Translations under genes and position numbers: made by a program
Shown here: positions 10,077 through 17,781 of the stretch, one piece after another
Layout of the letters: each line of letters opens with the position of its first letter
How positions within the stretch are numbered: the stretch's first letter is position 1
Notes under the pieces: model-generated
Seen by the model: the letters and a program-made list of their open reading frames with translations, nothing else
Told to the model about the DNA's origin: nothing
The model's database searches: none
DNA from: Pseudopedobacter beijingensis
Lineage (GTDB): Bacteria > Bacteroidota > Bacteroidia > Sphingobacteriales > Sphingobacteriaceae
NCBI RefSeq assembly: GCF_042678145.1
Contig: NZ_JBHUDG010000003.1
Location: 620,001 to 684,000 of the forward strand
DNA length: 64,000 nucleotides
Direction: 5' to 3'

Positions 10077-10111
10077 AATTCTTTAAGTCTTTATATTTAA
10101 GTTTATACAGC

Positions 10112-10140
10112 TAAAGACACATACTCTATCATAATCCCCC
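10112..10140 (-). promoter_or_regulatory. ECF sigma-type promoter upstream of the surface lipoprotein (copy B)
   Basis: GGGGGATT (10133-10140) and TGTCTTTA (10112-10119) on the minus strand, 13-base spacer. It lies just downstream of the truncated sigma gene and about 220 bp before the lipoprotein start. The following leader (GCTGTATAAACTTAAAT) is nearly identical to that of copy C. Confidence 0.7.
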
Positions 10141-10182
10141 ATAAAGAAATTATTTTTCTTTAAAAAGGCAGACCATAAGAGT

Positions 10183-10464
10183 CTAACTCATATCCATCGT
10201 ATTAACCTTCTGGTCTCTGAGCACATTAAGCACTTTATTTCTCGTCTCGGTAAACACATAATTGTCCAAATCATCCGCTCTTTCTAACTCCTCTCTCTTT
10301 CTCCACAAAGAAAAGAATACATCAGAAGTAAGCTCAGCGCATTCATCCTGATTATTAATAAACAACGAGATCAAACGAAACACCTTCTCCTGATATGTGC
10401 TGACAAATATTTTGAAGACGCGTTCTTTCTTACAACTTTCTCTTACAAATAGCATAACAAGCAT
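10183..10464 (-). pseudogene. Truncated ECF sigma factor containing only region 2
   Basis: 93 residues that align with the first half of the ECF sigma factor at 11764-12309. FKIFVSTYQEKVFRLISLF here matches FRIFVNTYQDKVFRLISLF there, and SDVFFSLWRKREEL matches SDVFFSLWVKREEL. The frame stops just after the region 2.4 equivalent, so the linker and the whole sigma-4 (-35 binding) domain are missing. No sigma-4 remnant is readable in the 40 bp before promoter copy B. A duplicated and decayed sigma gene is the simplest reading. A region-2-only protein that titrates the anti-sigma factor or core polymerase is an alternative. Confidence 0.75.
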
Positions 10465-10535
10465 TTTCTAGTGAGACCAAATTAATTACAGTTAAAAACG
10501 GACACCTATGGCGATAACTTAAACAAGCTCAGAAC

Positions 10536-11468
10536 TTAATCAGCTTTCAGTAAATTATTTCCCTTCATCCAGTTCAGTAATCTATCAAACCAATTGTCAT
10601 GAATCCGCTGACTATCCAATCCAAAACCATGTCCTCCAACAGCATAAATATGAGCTTCATTTTTTACCCCAAATTTATTTAGGGCTTTAATATAATCGAA
10701 AGCATTTTCTATAGGAACAACATCGTCATCGTTAGAATGAACAATAAAAGTAACAGGAGTCTCTGCTGTCACCTGCTTTTCATTGGAATATAAATCAACT
10801 AACTCCTGAGGAGCATTTTTTCCAATTAAATTTTCCCTGGAGCCTTTGTGGGTAAAGTCTCCAAAAGTAATTACCGGATACATCAGTATTGAAAAATCAG
10901 GACGTAAGCTTGTCCGGTTTTTATTTTCAATAGTCTCTCTCCTAAAATGAGTAGATGCTGTAGATGCTAAATGTCCTCCGGCAGAAAAGCCCATAATTCC
11001 TATTTTATGAGGGTTTATCCCATATTTTAACGCATGTTCACGGACATATTTTATAGCTTGTTGGGCATCCTGCAAAGGTCCGTTCTTTTTATCCGTCATA
11101 ATTTCATCACTAGGCAAACGGTATTTCAAAACAAAGGCAGAAATACCCATTTCTGCAAACTTCGCAGCTACATCATATCCTTCGTGACTAATAGCCAGCC
11201 CTCCATAACCTCCTCCCGGACAAATAATAACAGCAGCATCTGTTTTTAGAGACAGTTCCGGACCAAAATAAGTCAAGGTTGGTACCGATACACTGGTGGT
11301 CCATAATACAGGATGTACATTTATAACCGTTTCGGTTTTCTCTTTATACGTTTCTGATTTTTTTGCCCCGGGCACCTTTACATAAAGCTCAAATTCTTCC
11401 CTCACTTGAGCCGTAACGGCAAAATATGATAACAAAATCATAAAAAACAATACAGTACTTTTTTTCAT
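10536..11468 (-). CDS. Secreted alpha/beta-hydrolase, acetylxylan esterase-like (BD-FAE/Axe family)
   Basis: 310 residues from the ATG at 11466-11468. This start gives a clean signal peptide (MKKSTVLFFMILLSYFAVTAQ minus one residue), whereas the longer frame from 11525 adds a polar stretch. The fold shows the HGGG-like oxyanion motif as CPGGGYGGLAISHEG, the nucleophile elbow GFSAGG, an acidic residue in HSNDDDVVP and the histidine in GGHGFG, completing a Ser-Asp-His triad. Related enzymes remove acetyl or other ester groups from plant or host polysaccharides. It follows promoter copy C and the complete ECF sigma gene, so it probably prepares substrate for the downstream Sus system. Substrate is inferred from context. 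Confidence 0.88.
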   Translation of the reverse strand: MKKSTVLFFMILLSYFAVTAQVREEFELYVKVPGAKKSETYKEKTETVINVHPVLWTTSVSVPTLTYFGPELSLKTDAAVIICPGGGYGGLAISHEGYDVAAKFAEMGISAFVLKYRLPSDEIMTDKKNGPLQDAQQAIKYVREHALKYGINPHKIGIMGFSAGGHLASTASTHFRRETIENKNRTSLRPDFSILMYPVITFGDFTHKGSRENLIGKNAPQELVDLYSNEKQVTAETPVTFIVHSNDDDVVPIENAFDYIKALNKFGVKNEAHIYAVGGHGFGLDSQRIHDNWFDRLLNWMKGNNLLKAD

Positions 11469-11611
11469 GCAACAATATAAATAAGTGATATATTTTGTAT
11501 TCTCCCTGCTGCTCATAGGCCACAAGTATCCATCCTTATGTTATTTAAACATAACTCAAGTACAGAAAGCATACAGCAACATTTAATTAAAAAATTGATT
11601 GAGAAAGCAGG

Positions 11612-11638
11612 TCAAGTTGGTTGGCTTCTTGTTCTCAT
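11612..11638 (-). CDS. Eight-codon leader ORF upstream of the esterase (peptide MRTRSQPT)
   Basis: ATG at 11636-11638, stop TGA at 11612-11614, in the leader between ECF promoter copy C and the esterase gene. It matches the leader ORF at 10050-10076 in length, position relative to the promoter and C-terminal QPT-stop. Internal codons differ, with the basic character retained. Whether it is translated is unknown. Confidence 0.35.
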   Translation of the reverse strand: MRTRSQPT

Positions 11639-11674
11639 AACTATAGTCTTTATTAAAATTTAAGTTTATATAGC

Positions 11675-11703
11675 TAAAGACACCCCGTTTTGAAAAATCC
11701 CCC
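11675..11703 (-). promoter_or_regulatory. ECF sigma-type promoter upstream of the esterase (copy C)
   Basis: GGGGGATT (11696-11703) and TGTCTTTA (11675-11682) on the minus strand with a 13-base spacer. It lies 61 bp downstream of the stop codon of the complete ECF sigma gene and about 210 bp before the esterase start. Confidence 0.7.
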
Positions 11704-11763
11704 ATAGAAAATTAGAATTTCACAAAAAAGACAGCAATTGATGATTACAGAACAGTAAAAGTT

Positions 11764-12309
11764 CTATTTTTTTAGTTTTTCCTTAAGTTTAGAAACAGCA
11801 AATGCAACCTGTTTTTCCAGCGTTTTAACAGATACGCCTAAAATATCTGCGGCTTCTTTATACTTCATTCCATTTTCCCGTATTAACAAAAAAGCCATTT
11901 TTGTTTTATTCGGAAGATCATCTATAGCTTTATTTAAAGCCGCTACAGTTTCCTGATTTATATATATGGATTCGGGGTTAGTGTGGGTATTGTAAAATAA
12001 ATCGATATTAACTTCGTCAATATCCGCTATTTCCATCTTTTTTTTCCTGAGAAAATTAAATGCTTTGTTTCTGGCCATAATAAACACATAACTTTCCAGA
12101 TCATCAACCTCCCCTAATTCCTCTCTCTTGACCCATAAAGAAAAAAACACATCAGAAACAAGTTCTTCGCATTCATGTTTATCTTTAACAAACAAAGAAA
12201 TCAGACGAAAAACCTTATCCTGATAGGTATTGACAAAAATTCGGAAAGAATGTTCATCTGCAGACCTTCTTTTAAAAACACTACCAAAAATATGCTTCAA
12301 TTGATTCAA
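11764..12309 (-). CDS. ECF RNA polymerase sigma factor, SusC/FecR-associated type
   Basis: 181 residues. Sigma-2 region (about 25-95) contains FRIFVNTYQDKVFRLISLF and DVFFSLWVKREEL. The sigma-4 region (about 120-180) contains LPNKTKMAFLLIRENGMKYKEAADILGVSVKTLEKQV, here described in pieces: the NKTKMAFLL helix and the KEAADILGVS helix-turn-helix. It directs RNA polymerase to genes for nutrient uptake and is normally held by a FecR protein until the STN-containing receptor binds substrate. The only FecR in view is at 7501-8463, separated by the esterase, sigma fragment and lipoprotein genes. The three ECF-type promoters in the locus are its likely targets. Confidence 0.93.
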   Translation of the reverse strand: MNQLKHIFGSVFKRRSADEHSFRIFVNTYQDKVFRLISLFVKDKHECEELVSDVFFSLWVKREELGEVDDLESYVFIMARNKAFNFLRKKKMEIADIDEVNIDLFYNTHTNPESIYINQETVAALNKAIDDLPNKTKMAFLLIRENGMKYKEAADILGVSVKTLEKQVAFAVSKLKEKLKK

Positions 12310-12370
12310 AATATACTTCTATATAAGGTGTTTATAAAAATAAAGGTTGTTTTTATGAATATCTATTTTG

Positions 12371-12378
12371 CAAAAGTA
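12371..12378 (-). promoter_or_regulatory. Possible sigma-A promoter (-7 element) for the ECF sigma gene
   Basis: Minus strand reads TACTTTTG, matching the Bacteroidota -7 consensus TAnnTTTG, 61 bp before the sigma factor ATG. No clear -33 TTTG was found at the expected distance. Confidence 0.4.
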
Positions 12379-12447
12379 ACAATTCTTTTAGCTTAAAAAC
12401 AGAGCTTACCCAAGTATTCTTTCTGCTACTTTTTTAAATAAAAACAT

Positions 12448-12491
12448 GTTAACAAAAAACGCCAGCAAAATTGCTGGCGTTTTTTGTTAAC
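12448..12491. terminator. Bidirectional rho-independent terminator
   Basis: GTTAACAAAAAACGCCAGC, short loop, and its complement GCTGGCGTTTTTTGTTAAC form a near-perfect long stem with A and T runs on both sides. It lies between the AhpD-like gene, whose stop is at 12659, and the ECF sigma gene. The rest of the 12310-12658 gap shows only the -7 element at 12371 and no gene. Confidence 0.85.
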
Positions 12492-12658
12492 AATTAAAAC
12501 CTATGACTAGTTAGATTTCCAAAATCTAACAAAATGATTAACCTAGTTACTAATTTACTGAAAAAGATTTTGAAAACAACAAGGACAAGCTCAATTTTTG
12601 TCACATAAGTTTTCCACATTCACAATAACCGTCTCAGAAGGTTCATTTTGATTGTTTT

Positions 12659-13240
12659 TTAAAATATTAATTTTCCGGCAGAGGTAACCAGAGAAGCAAT
12701 TCTTATCGCATCAAACACTCTTTCTTCAGATGCCCCTAATTTAATTAAAGAATCTTCGTGAGCATTTACACACATTTCGCACCCATTAACAGCAGATACA
12801 GCCAAACTTAACAGTTCAAAAAACTCTTTACCAGTTACCGGCTTAACCATAATCTGCATTCTTATACGCGCTGGTATTTGGCCATACTTTTCTTTACCTG
12901 TGAAGTGACGGAAACGGTAGAACACATTGTTAGACGCTAATAAAGATGCACAGGCAACAGCCTCTGCCAATTCCTCCTCTGTAGCACCGTGTTCAAAAGC
13001 ATATTTGGTATAAAACTTAACAAGTACATTATTTTGGTTGTTAGATGCAATAGAAAGACCTATTAAACCACATTCTTTTTCTGAAAGATGCTCAGAAGTC
13101 AACGTACTGTTAAAGTTAAGTTTTAAATCTCTCAGATATTTGAAGTCAACAGCATTCAATAATCTTAACGATTCGTTAGTGATTTCAGTCAATCCAAAAA
13201 TCTCTAAAAGTTCTTTTGTAGTTTCTTTTATTTCTGACAT
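12659..13240 (-). CDS. AhpD-like carboxymuconolactone decarboxylase family protein
   Basis: 193 residues from the ATG at 13238-13240 (MSEIKETT). The frame can start five codons earlier, but that adds only MIINN. Two AhpD-like repeats are visible. The second carries the redox motif Cys154-x-x-Cys157 followed by His161 (GCEMCVNAHE), the signature of alkylhydroperoxidase AhpD, which reduces peroxiredoxin AhpC. The first repeat lacks the CxxC. The gene lies downstream of a peroxiredoxin gene on the same strand, as in the mycobacterial ahpC-ahpD pair. It is therefore probably the electron donor for that peroxiredoxin. A repeat element sits between the two genes. Confidence 0.9.
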   Translation of the reverse strand: MSEIKETTKELLEIFGLTEITNESLRLLNAVDFKYLRDLKLNFNSTLTSEHLSEKECGLIGLSIASNNQNNVLVKFYTKYAFEHGATEEELAEAVACASLLASNNVFYRFRHFTGKEKYGQIPARIRMQIMVKPVTGKEFFELLSLAVSAVNGCEMCVNAHEDSLIKLGASEERVFDAIRIASLVTSAGKLIF

Positions 13241-13285
13241 ATTATTGATAATCAAATAGTTAATTTAAAACATGTTAAAAAAGAG

Positions 13286-13414
13286 GGGGTGTATCAAAAG
13301 GAATTTGTCATCCCGAGCGCAGTCGAGGGATTTCTTTCAGAAGTACTTAAGAAAGAGATTTCTCTTCGCTGTACTCATCCAAATGACAACGTTTTTATTT
13401 TTGATACACCCCCA
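13286..13414. repeat. 129-bp intergenic repeat with perfect 15-bp terminal inverted repeats (copy 1)
   Basis: GGGGGTGTATCAAAA at 13286-13300 is exactly complementary to TTTTGATACACCCCC at 13400-13414. The interior contains TTTGTCATCCCGAGCG, CAGTCGAGGGATTTC and ACGTTTTTATTTTTG. Related cores lie at 17166-17259 and 25888-26020. It carries no coding sequence and may be a MITE-like mobile repeat. When transcribed it would fold into one long hairpin between ahpC and the AhpD-like gene. Confidence 0.85.
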
Positions 13415-13437
13415 CGATATTTTTAAGCAACAAAGAC

Positions 13438-13986
13438 TTAAACAGTTAAGGTCTCTTGTCCTTTTTCCCAGTTACAAGGGCACAACTCATCAGTTTGCAA
13501 ACCATCCAACACGCGTAATACCTCTTTTACATTACGGCCTACGCTCAAATCGTTTACGCTAACCCAACGGATAATTCCACTTGGATCTATAATATAAGTT
13601 GCTCTGTAAGCTACTTTTTCATCATCATTAGTTAAGATACCAAGCTCACCAGCCAAAGATTTAGAAGTATCTGCTAACATAGGGAATTTCAATCCTCTTA
13701 AATCATCATGATTGTTTCTCCATGCTAAGTGAACAAACTCAGAGTCTGTAGAAGCACCAATCAAACGAGCGTCACGGTCAGAGAACTCACCAAAACTTTT
13801 GTTAAACTCTGCAATCTCTGTTGGACAAACGAAAGTAAAGTCTTTCGGCCACCAGAAAATTACGGTCCACACATTATCTTCATTTACTAAATAGTCTGAA
13901 CTAATAGTATCAAACTCTTTACCTTTTTCTAAACTTACTACTGCTAATTTTGAGAATTTTGGAAATTCTTGTCCTACTCCGATCAT
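13438..13986 (-). CDS. ahpC: Peroxiredoxin, AhpC/TSA family
   Basis: 182 residues, typical 2-Cys peroxiredoxin fold. The peroxidatic cysteine is Cys54 in DFTFVCPTE, and the conserved Arg region is present further on. The C-terminus carries Cys169 and Cys171 in ELCPCNWEKG, close to the CxCNW tail of mycobacterial AhpC, which uses AhpD as reductant. It reduces hydrogen and alkyl peroxides in the cytoplasm. The AhpD-like gene follows downstream. No ahpF is adjacent, which supports an AhpD-type donor. A sigma-A-like -7 element lies about 40 bp upstream. Confidence 0.93.
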   Translation of the reverse strand: MIGVGQEFPKFSKLAVVSLEKGKEFDTISSDYLVNEDNVWTVIFWWPKDFTFVCPTEIAEFNKSFGEFSDRDARLIGASTDSEFVHLAWRNNHDDLRGLKFPMLADTSKSLAGELGILTNDDEKVAYRATYIIDPSGIIRWVSVNDLSVGRNVKEVLRVLDGLQTDELCPCNWEKGQETLTV

Positions 13987-14021
13987 AATATTACTTTTTT
14001 ATTTTTTCTTTTTGTTTGATA

Positions 14022-14029
14022 CAAATATA
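14022..14029 (-). promoter_or_regulatory. Likely promoter (-7 element) of ahpC
   Basis: Minus strand reads TATATTTG, matching TAnnTTTG, 36 bp upstream of the ahpC ATG. A -33 element is not clear. Confidence 0.5.
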
Positions 14030-14121
14030 GGGCTTAATTAACGTCTTTTAAAGGTTTTAACCATCACTTATCCCGATACAACTATAAGATATATCTATAA
14101 CAAAAATAAACAGATATAAAA

Positions 14122-15387
14122 TTACCTTATAAAGGTGCCTTCCATATTTACCCTTACCGAAAAGGGATTAAGATAAATAGAAACTAAAACAGCAAGTTCT
14201 TTTTTAGTAAGTTCTTTAGAGAGATCCAAATCGGCTTCAAACTTAAAAACCTTTTTCCATCGCTTTTCTACCTCCGCCTGGATAACATAATTTTCTTTCC
14301 CGCTAATAAAGCTCAATAAAGACATACTTTGTTCAAGCGTGAGCACTTGTACATCCGGGTGTTCAAGAAACCAAATACGTGAACGAGGATACAATTCAGA
14401 TAAGATTAATCTCACCTCCTCCTTATTTATCACTCTATCCGGCTCAAATTTTCCATCTTTGAAACTGTGCGAGAGAAACTGTGCTCCTATAATCTGTTGA
14501 ATAGAAGTAAAAGCATAATCATCTTCTTTAACATCCGTTACCGGATATATAATTCCTTTAAAGCCAAGTACCTCATTTTGGGTAGTCCTTACATCCGCTT
14601 TATCTATGGTTGTATTGAAAAAAGGACCAAAAGCAGCTACTGCGCCCACCATTTGTCCTATATTTATCCATAAAGCCGTATTAGATAGAGCTGTCTCGCT
14701 AAATCCGGTTAAAGCAGCCAGATTATTCAAGGCAATAATATTAGGTTTATCTCTTGAAATAAATACACCCAGTGGAACATAAATCAGTTGGTCTTTTTCT
14801 TTGCCGAATCCGGCAGCAGCGCTGGTTCTATATATTTTATGATTCGGAACCTGCTCAAGGCTATCTTTACTTAAGGTAGTTAATCCATTAATTTTTCCAT
14901 CCTGTAAAGGCAACAGATTAAAACGTTGTATCGCCTGAAACTCCTTTTCCTGCTCAGCATCTACAATAACTTTCGCTCTTATACTTTCTTTTTTACCATT
15001 GCGTTCAATAGTTGCCACCCAATTTTTACCACTGGCTTTTACAGCAAGCAACTTAGCAGAATAAAGAGGGGTTAAACTTTTAGTTTTAGCCACAATCTGA
15101 TCCTGGAGAATTTTAGCTTTACCAATTTTTAAAGTATCGTTTTTGCAGCTATCCTGCCACTCTTTCCACAGCCCCACTGCAAATGCTGGTTCGTTAAAAT
15201 CCACATGGTCCAATGCTTTAAAATCAGCCTCTCTACTCAACAATAAAGCTTTCACACCACTTCTTGCAGACTGTATTGCGGCCGAAACTCCTGCTGGAGT
15301 TGTCCCCAACACCAGAACATCTGTTTTGTGTTGAGCCATCACCTGCGTTGTCAAAAACGTAAATAAGAGTAGAAATATCTTCTTCAT
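14122..15387 (-). CDS. Secreted FAD-dependent oxidoreductase-like protein
   Basis: 421 residues with a signal peptide ending near residue 18 (VMAQ). Directly after it comes a dinucleotide-binding strand-loop-helix, DVLVLGTTPAGVSAAIQSA, with the GxxPAG pattern typical of the PF12831 group of FAD oxidoreductases found in many Bacteroidota. A second segment, AKVIVDAEQEKEFQ, is placed like the second FAD-contact strand (VIDATG in relatives) but has lost the usual glycine. The rest has no motif I recognise. The protein is exported, which is usual for this group. Substrate is unknown. The atypical second motif leaves open whether it still binds FAD. Confidence 0.65.
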   Translation of the reverse strand: MKKIFLLLFTFLTTQVMAQHKTDVLVLGTTPAGVSAAIQSARSGVKALLLSREADFKALDHVDFNEPAFAVGLWKEWQDSCKNDTLKIGKAKILQDQIVAKTKSLTPLYSAKLLAVKASGKNWVATIERNGKKESIRAKVIVDAEQEKEFQAIQRFNLLPLQDGKINGLTTLSKDSLEQVPNHKIYRTSAAAGFGKEKDQLIYVPLGVFISRDKPNIIALNNLAALTGFSETALSNTALWINIGQMVGAVAAFGPFFNTTIDKADVRTTQNEVLGFKGIIYPVTDVKEDDYAFTSIQQIIGAQFLSHSFKDGKFEPDRVINKEEVRLILSELYPRSRIWFLEHPDVQVLTLEQSMSLLSFISGKENYVIQAEVEKRWKKVFKFEADLDLSKELTKKELAVLVSIYLNPFSVRVNMEGTFIR

Positions 15388-15476
15388 AGTCTTCTTAGCT
15401 TTTGCGTTGTAAATTAGAGAAATAATCTGTTAAATGCTGTTAAGAAGCTATTTAAAATTCAAATATATTTTTCACA

Positions 15477-15512
15477 GAAAGAGCAGCCAGGTAATGCCAG
15501 GCTGCTCTTTCA
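15477..15512 (-). terminator. Terminator downstream of the OmpA-family gene
   Basis: GAAAGAGCAGCC and GGCTGCTCTTTC form an inverted repeat around an 11-base loop, 25 bp after the stop codon of the OmpA gene. Confidence 0.75.
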
Positions 15513-15536
15513 AAACAAGAATAAATATTCTTAATA

Positions 15537-16229
15537 TTATTTTACTTCAGCTTTTGCTTTTGCTTTCATTGCATCGTTAGCTACGATAACAATTTCTACA
15601 CGTCTATTTTGCGTTCTTCCAGCATCGGTGTCATTACTAGCAATAGGTTCTGTTTTACCTTTACCGCTAGTTTTCAAACGACTACCCGAAACACCTTTTG
15701 ATGTAGCATAAGAAGCAACAGCATTAGCTCGCTCTAATGAAATTCTGTCATTTACAGCATCTGTTCCTACGTTATCTGTATGCCCAACAACTAAGATATC
15801 AGTATCAGGATATTTATTCAATGAAGCTGCTAAATTGTCAATGTTTTGTTTTGCTGTTGAAGACAATGTGGATTTATTGAATTCGAATAACAAACCTGAA
15901 TCAAATTTAACAATAATCCCCTCACCTGCAGGAATAACCTCTGCACCCGGGATAGCTGCTTCAATTTCTTTTGCCTGTTTATCCATTTTTTTACCAATCA
16001 AAGCGCCTGCAGTTCCACCTAATGCACCACCTATAATAGCACCTACGGCAGTATTACCTGCTTTGCCACCTATTAGTGCGCCAATACCCGCTCCGGCAGC
16101 AGTACCAATACCTGCTCCTTTAGTTGTATTGTTCATGTTTTTAACAGTCTCGCATGAAGAAAAAATTGATGAGGCACCAATTGCCAATGCCACTGTGAAT
16201 ACAGATATTCTTAACTTTGTTGTTTTCAT
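15537..16229 (-). CDS. OmpA-family lipoprotein with glycine-zipper segment
   Basis: 230 residues. A lipoprotein signal ends in Cys26 (SSC). Residues about 37-80 are a glycine-zipper region (GIGTAAGAGIGALIGG and a second similar run) that usually packs into membranes. The C-terminal OmpA domain (about 105-220) contains VVGHTDNVG, the LSxxRA-type helix as SLERANAVASY, and GRTQNRRVEI, the residues that bind the diaminopimelate of peptidoglycan. It probably ties the outer membrane to the cell wall. A TAnnTTTG element upstream suggests a housekeeping promoter. Confidence 0.93.
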   Translation of the reverse strand: MKTTKLRISVFTVALAIGASSIFSSCETVKNMNNTTKGAGIGTAAGAGIGALIGGKAGNTAVGAIIGGALGGTAGALIGKKMDKQAKEIEAAIPGAEVIPAGEGIIVKFDSGLLFEFNKSTLSSTAKQNIDNLAASLNKYPDTDILVVGHTDNVGTDAVNDRISLERANAVASYATSKGVSGSRLKTSGKGKTEPIASNDTDAGRTQNRRVEIVIVANDAMKAKAKAEVK

Positions 16230-16274
16230 AATTTTAATTTTGAATAATTATTTAGTTTTACACAAACTAAATGC

Positions 16275-16282
16275 CAAAGATA
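16275..16282 (-). promoter_or_regulatory. Likely promoter (-7 element) of the OmpA-family gene
   Basis: Minus strand reads TATCTTTG, matching TAnnTTTG, 46 bp upstream of the ATG. It lies in the short divergent gap with the reductase gene at 16306. Confidence 0.5.
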
Positions 16283-16305
16283 TTCTTTAATTATATTACT
16301 TTAAA

Positions 16306-17109
16306 ATGATAAGTATTTTGGGTTGCGGATGGCTAGGGTTTCCACTGGCGAAAAGTTTTATTACCAATGGGATTTCTGTAAAAGGCTCTACCACCCAACA
16401 ACAGAAAACACAGGTCTTATCAGAAAACAAAATAGAGCCTTACCTTATAGAACTATCAGATAATCAACATAGTAGTATTATATACGAGTTTTTAAAAAAT
16501 GAAACGCTCATTATAAATATTCCACCAGGCAGATACTTATCTGCCAACGATAAGTATCTCGAAAATTTAACCACACTCAATAAATATATCCTAAACAGTA
16601 ATCTTAAAAATGTAATTTTTATATCCTCCACTTCTGTGTACAAAAATGCTTCAGCAGAAATAACCGAAGAAGGGGATATTGATGCAGAAAACAAGCTGTT
16701 TTTCGCAGAACAAATATTCAGAGAGAATAAAAAAATCAATACCACAATTATCCGCATGGGCGGATTATTTGGCCCTTTACGGCACCCGGGAAGGTTTTTC
16801 TCCGGAAAACCCTCTGTGGCCAACGGACTGGTTCCCGTTAATATGATTCATCTTGACGACTGCATTACCATTATACAAAAAGTAATAGCACAGCATTACT
16901 GGAACCAAACAATCAATGCCTGTTCCCCGCATCATCCTACCAGAAAAAAGTTTTATACCGAAGCCATCAAACTCTATGGAGGAACAATTCCTGATTTTGT
17001 GGAAGAAAATGGACAGAAAAAGATCATCAGTCCACAAAAGCTAATTAAAGATCTCGATTATCAGTTTATACATCCCGACTTGATAAAGTCGTTAAATACC
17101 CTTGTCTAA
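16306..17109 (+). CDS. YeeZ-like NAD(P)-binding SDR-family protein
   Basis: 267 residues. The N-terminus ISILGCGWLGFPLAKSF is a Rossmann nucleotide-binding motif (GxGxxG). FISSTSVYKN corresponds to the SDR active-site strand with Ser, and RMGGLFGPLRHPG is the usual extended-SDR motif. VNMIHLDDCITII matches the conserved IHVDD segment of sugar-nucleotide epimerase relatives. The length and motif order match the E. coli YeeZ group, whose substrate is not established. It is transcribed divergently from the OmpA gene, with no partner downstream. Confidence 0.8.
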   Translation: MISILGCGWLGFPLAKSFITNGISVKGSTTQQQKTQVLSENKIEPYLIELSDNQHSSIIYEFLKNETLIINIPPGRYLSANDKYLENLTTLNKYILNSNLKNVIFISSTSVYKNASAEITEEGDIDAENKLFFAEQIFRENKKINTTIIRMGGLFGPLRHPGRFFSGKPSVANGLVPVNMIHLDDCITIIQKVIAQHYWNQTINACSPHHPTRKKFYTEAIKLYGGTIPDFVEENGQKKIISPQKLIKDLDYQFIHPDLIKSLNTLV

Positions 17110-17165
17110 AAACAATCTTAACCTGAATTCGATTAATAATCATAGTTTAAACATAACCCACAAAC

Positions 17166-17259
17166 CTTGTCATGCAGCGAAGTCAAGGGATCTCTTACGG
17201 AAGCATTTCTCTTCGTTCTACTCATCGAAATAGCAACGTTTTTATTTTTGCTACAGCCC
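17166..17259. repeat. Intergenic repeat family, copy 2 (shortened)
   Basis: Shares TTGTCAT, AGTCAAGGGATCTC, CATTTCTCTTCG, TACTCATCGAAAT and GCAACGTTTTTATTTTTG with copy 1 at 13286-13414. It lacks about 13 internal bases, and the left terminal inverted repeat is gone. Confidence 0.8.
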
Positions 17260-17773
17260 TTTAAGTTGAGCCCCCATGAGGAGCTGAAATACATATGCCT
17301 GCTAACTAAAAAATACACTAAGCCCCCTTTGTTATAGTTTGATTGGAGCTATGATGGAGCTAGACTATAGCGATGCACCAGAAAGTTTTATTTAAAAACT
17401 GCGTTTCCAACGTTTAAACGGGGGTAGCAATAACGCATTTTCATCAGAAAAATACACTAAGCATCAATAAATCAGGCACCTTATGCAGATGAACGAATTT
17501 GTAATTTCAGGTAATAACCAGCGTTCTATTAACACTCAATTTCAAATATAAACTAACAAACCCTTTGTGCTCAAGCTAACAGGTCCTGAAATAAATTCAG
17601 AATAACCTAAATTAGCAGGAAAACATGACGAATAATAGCCAAACTCAGGTTCTTTCCTTTAATAATTCCAATACTTTTCAGACGTACAACACACCTGTAA
17701 ACATTCAAAAAGATCTTACCTACTATTCTTAGCAGCATCATAAAAAAATGATATTTATAAGAAGTAGGCAAAT

Positions 17774-17781
17774 TACTTTTG
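17774..17781 (+). promoter_or_regulatory. Possible promoter (-7 element) of the TPR-HTH regulator
   Basis: TACTTTTG matches TAnnTTTG, 40 bp upstream of the start codon. The -33 box is weak. Confidence 0.4.

Noticed and set aside
15835..16290. 151-codon frame opposite the OmpA-family gene
   Set aside because: Antisense shadow of the glycine- and alanine-rich zipper; the Pro/Ala-rich translation reflects the codons of the real gene.
17133..17318. 61-codon minus-strand frame over repeat copy 2
   Set aside because: Its sequence is the repeat core read in frame; no protein character.
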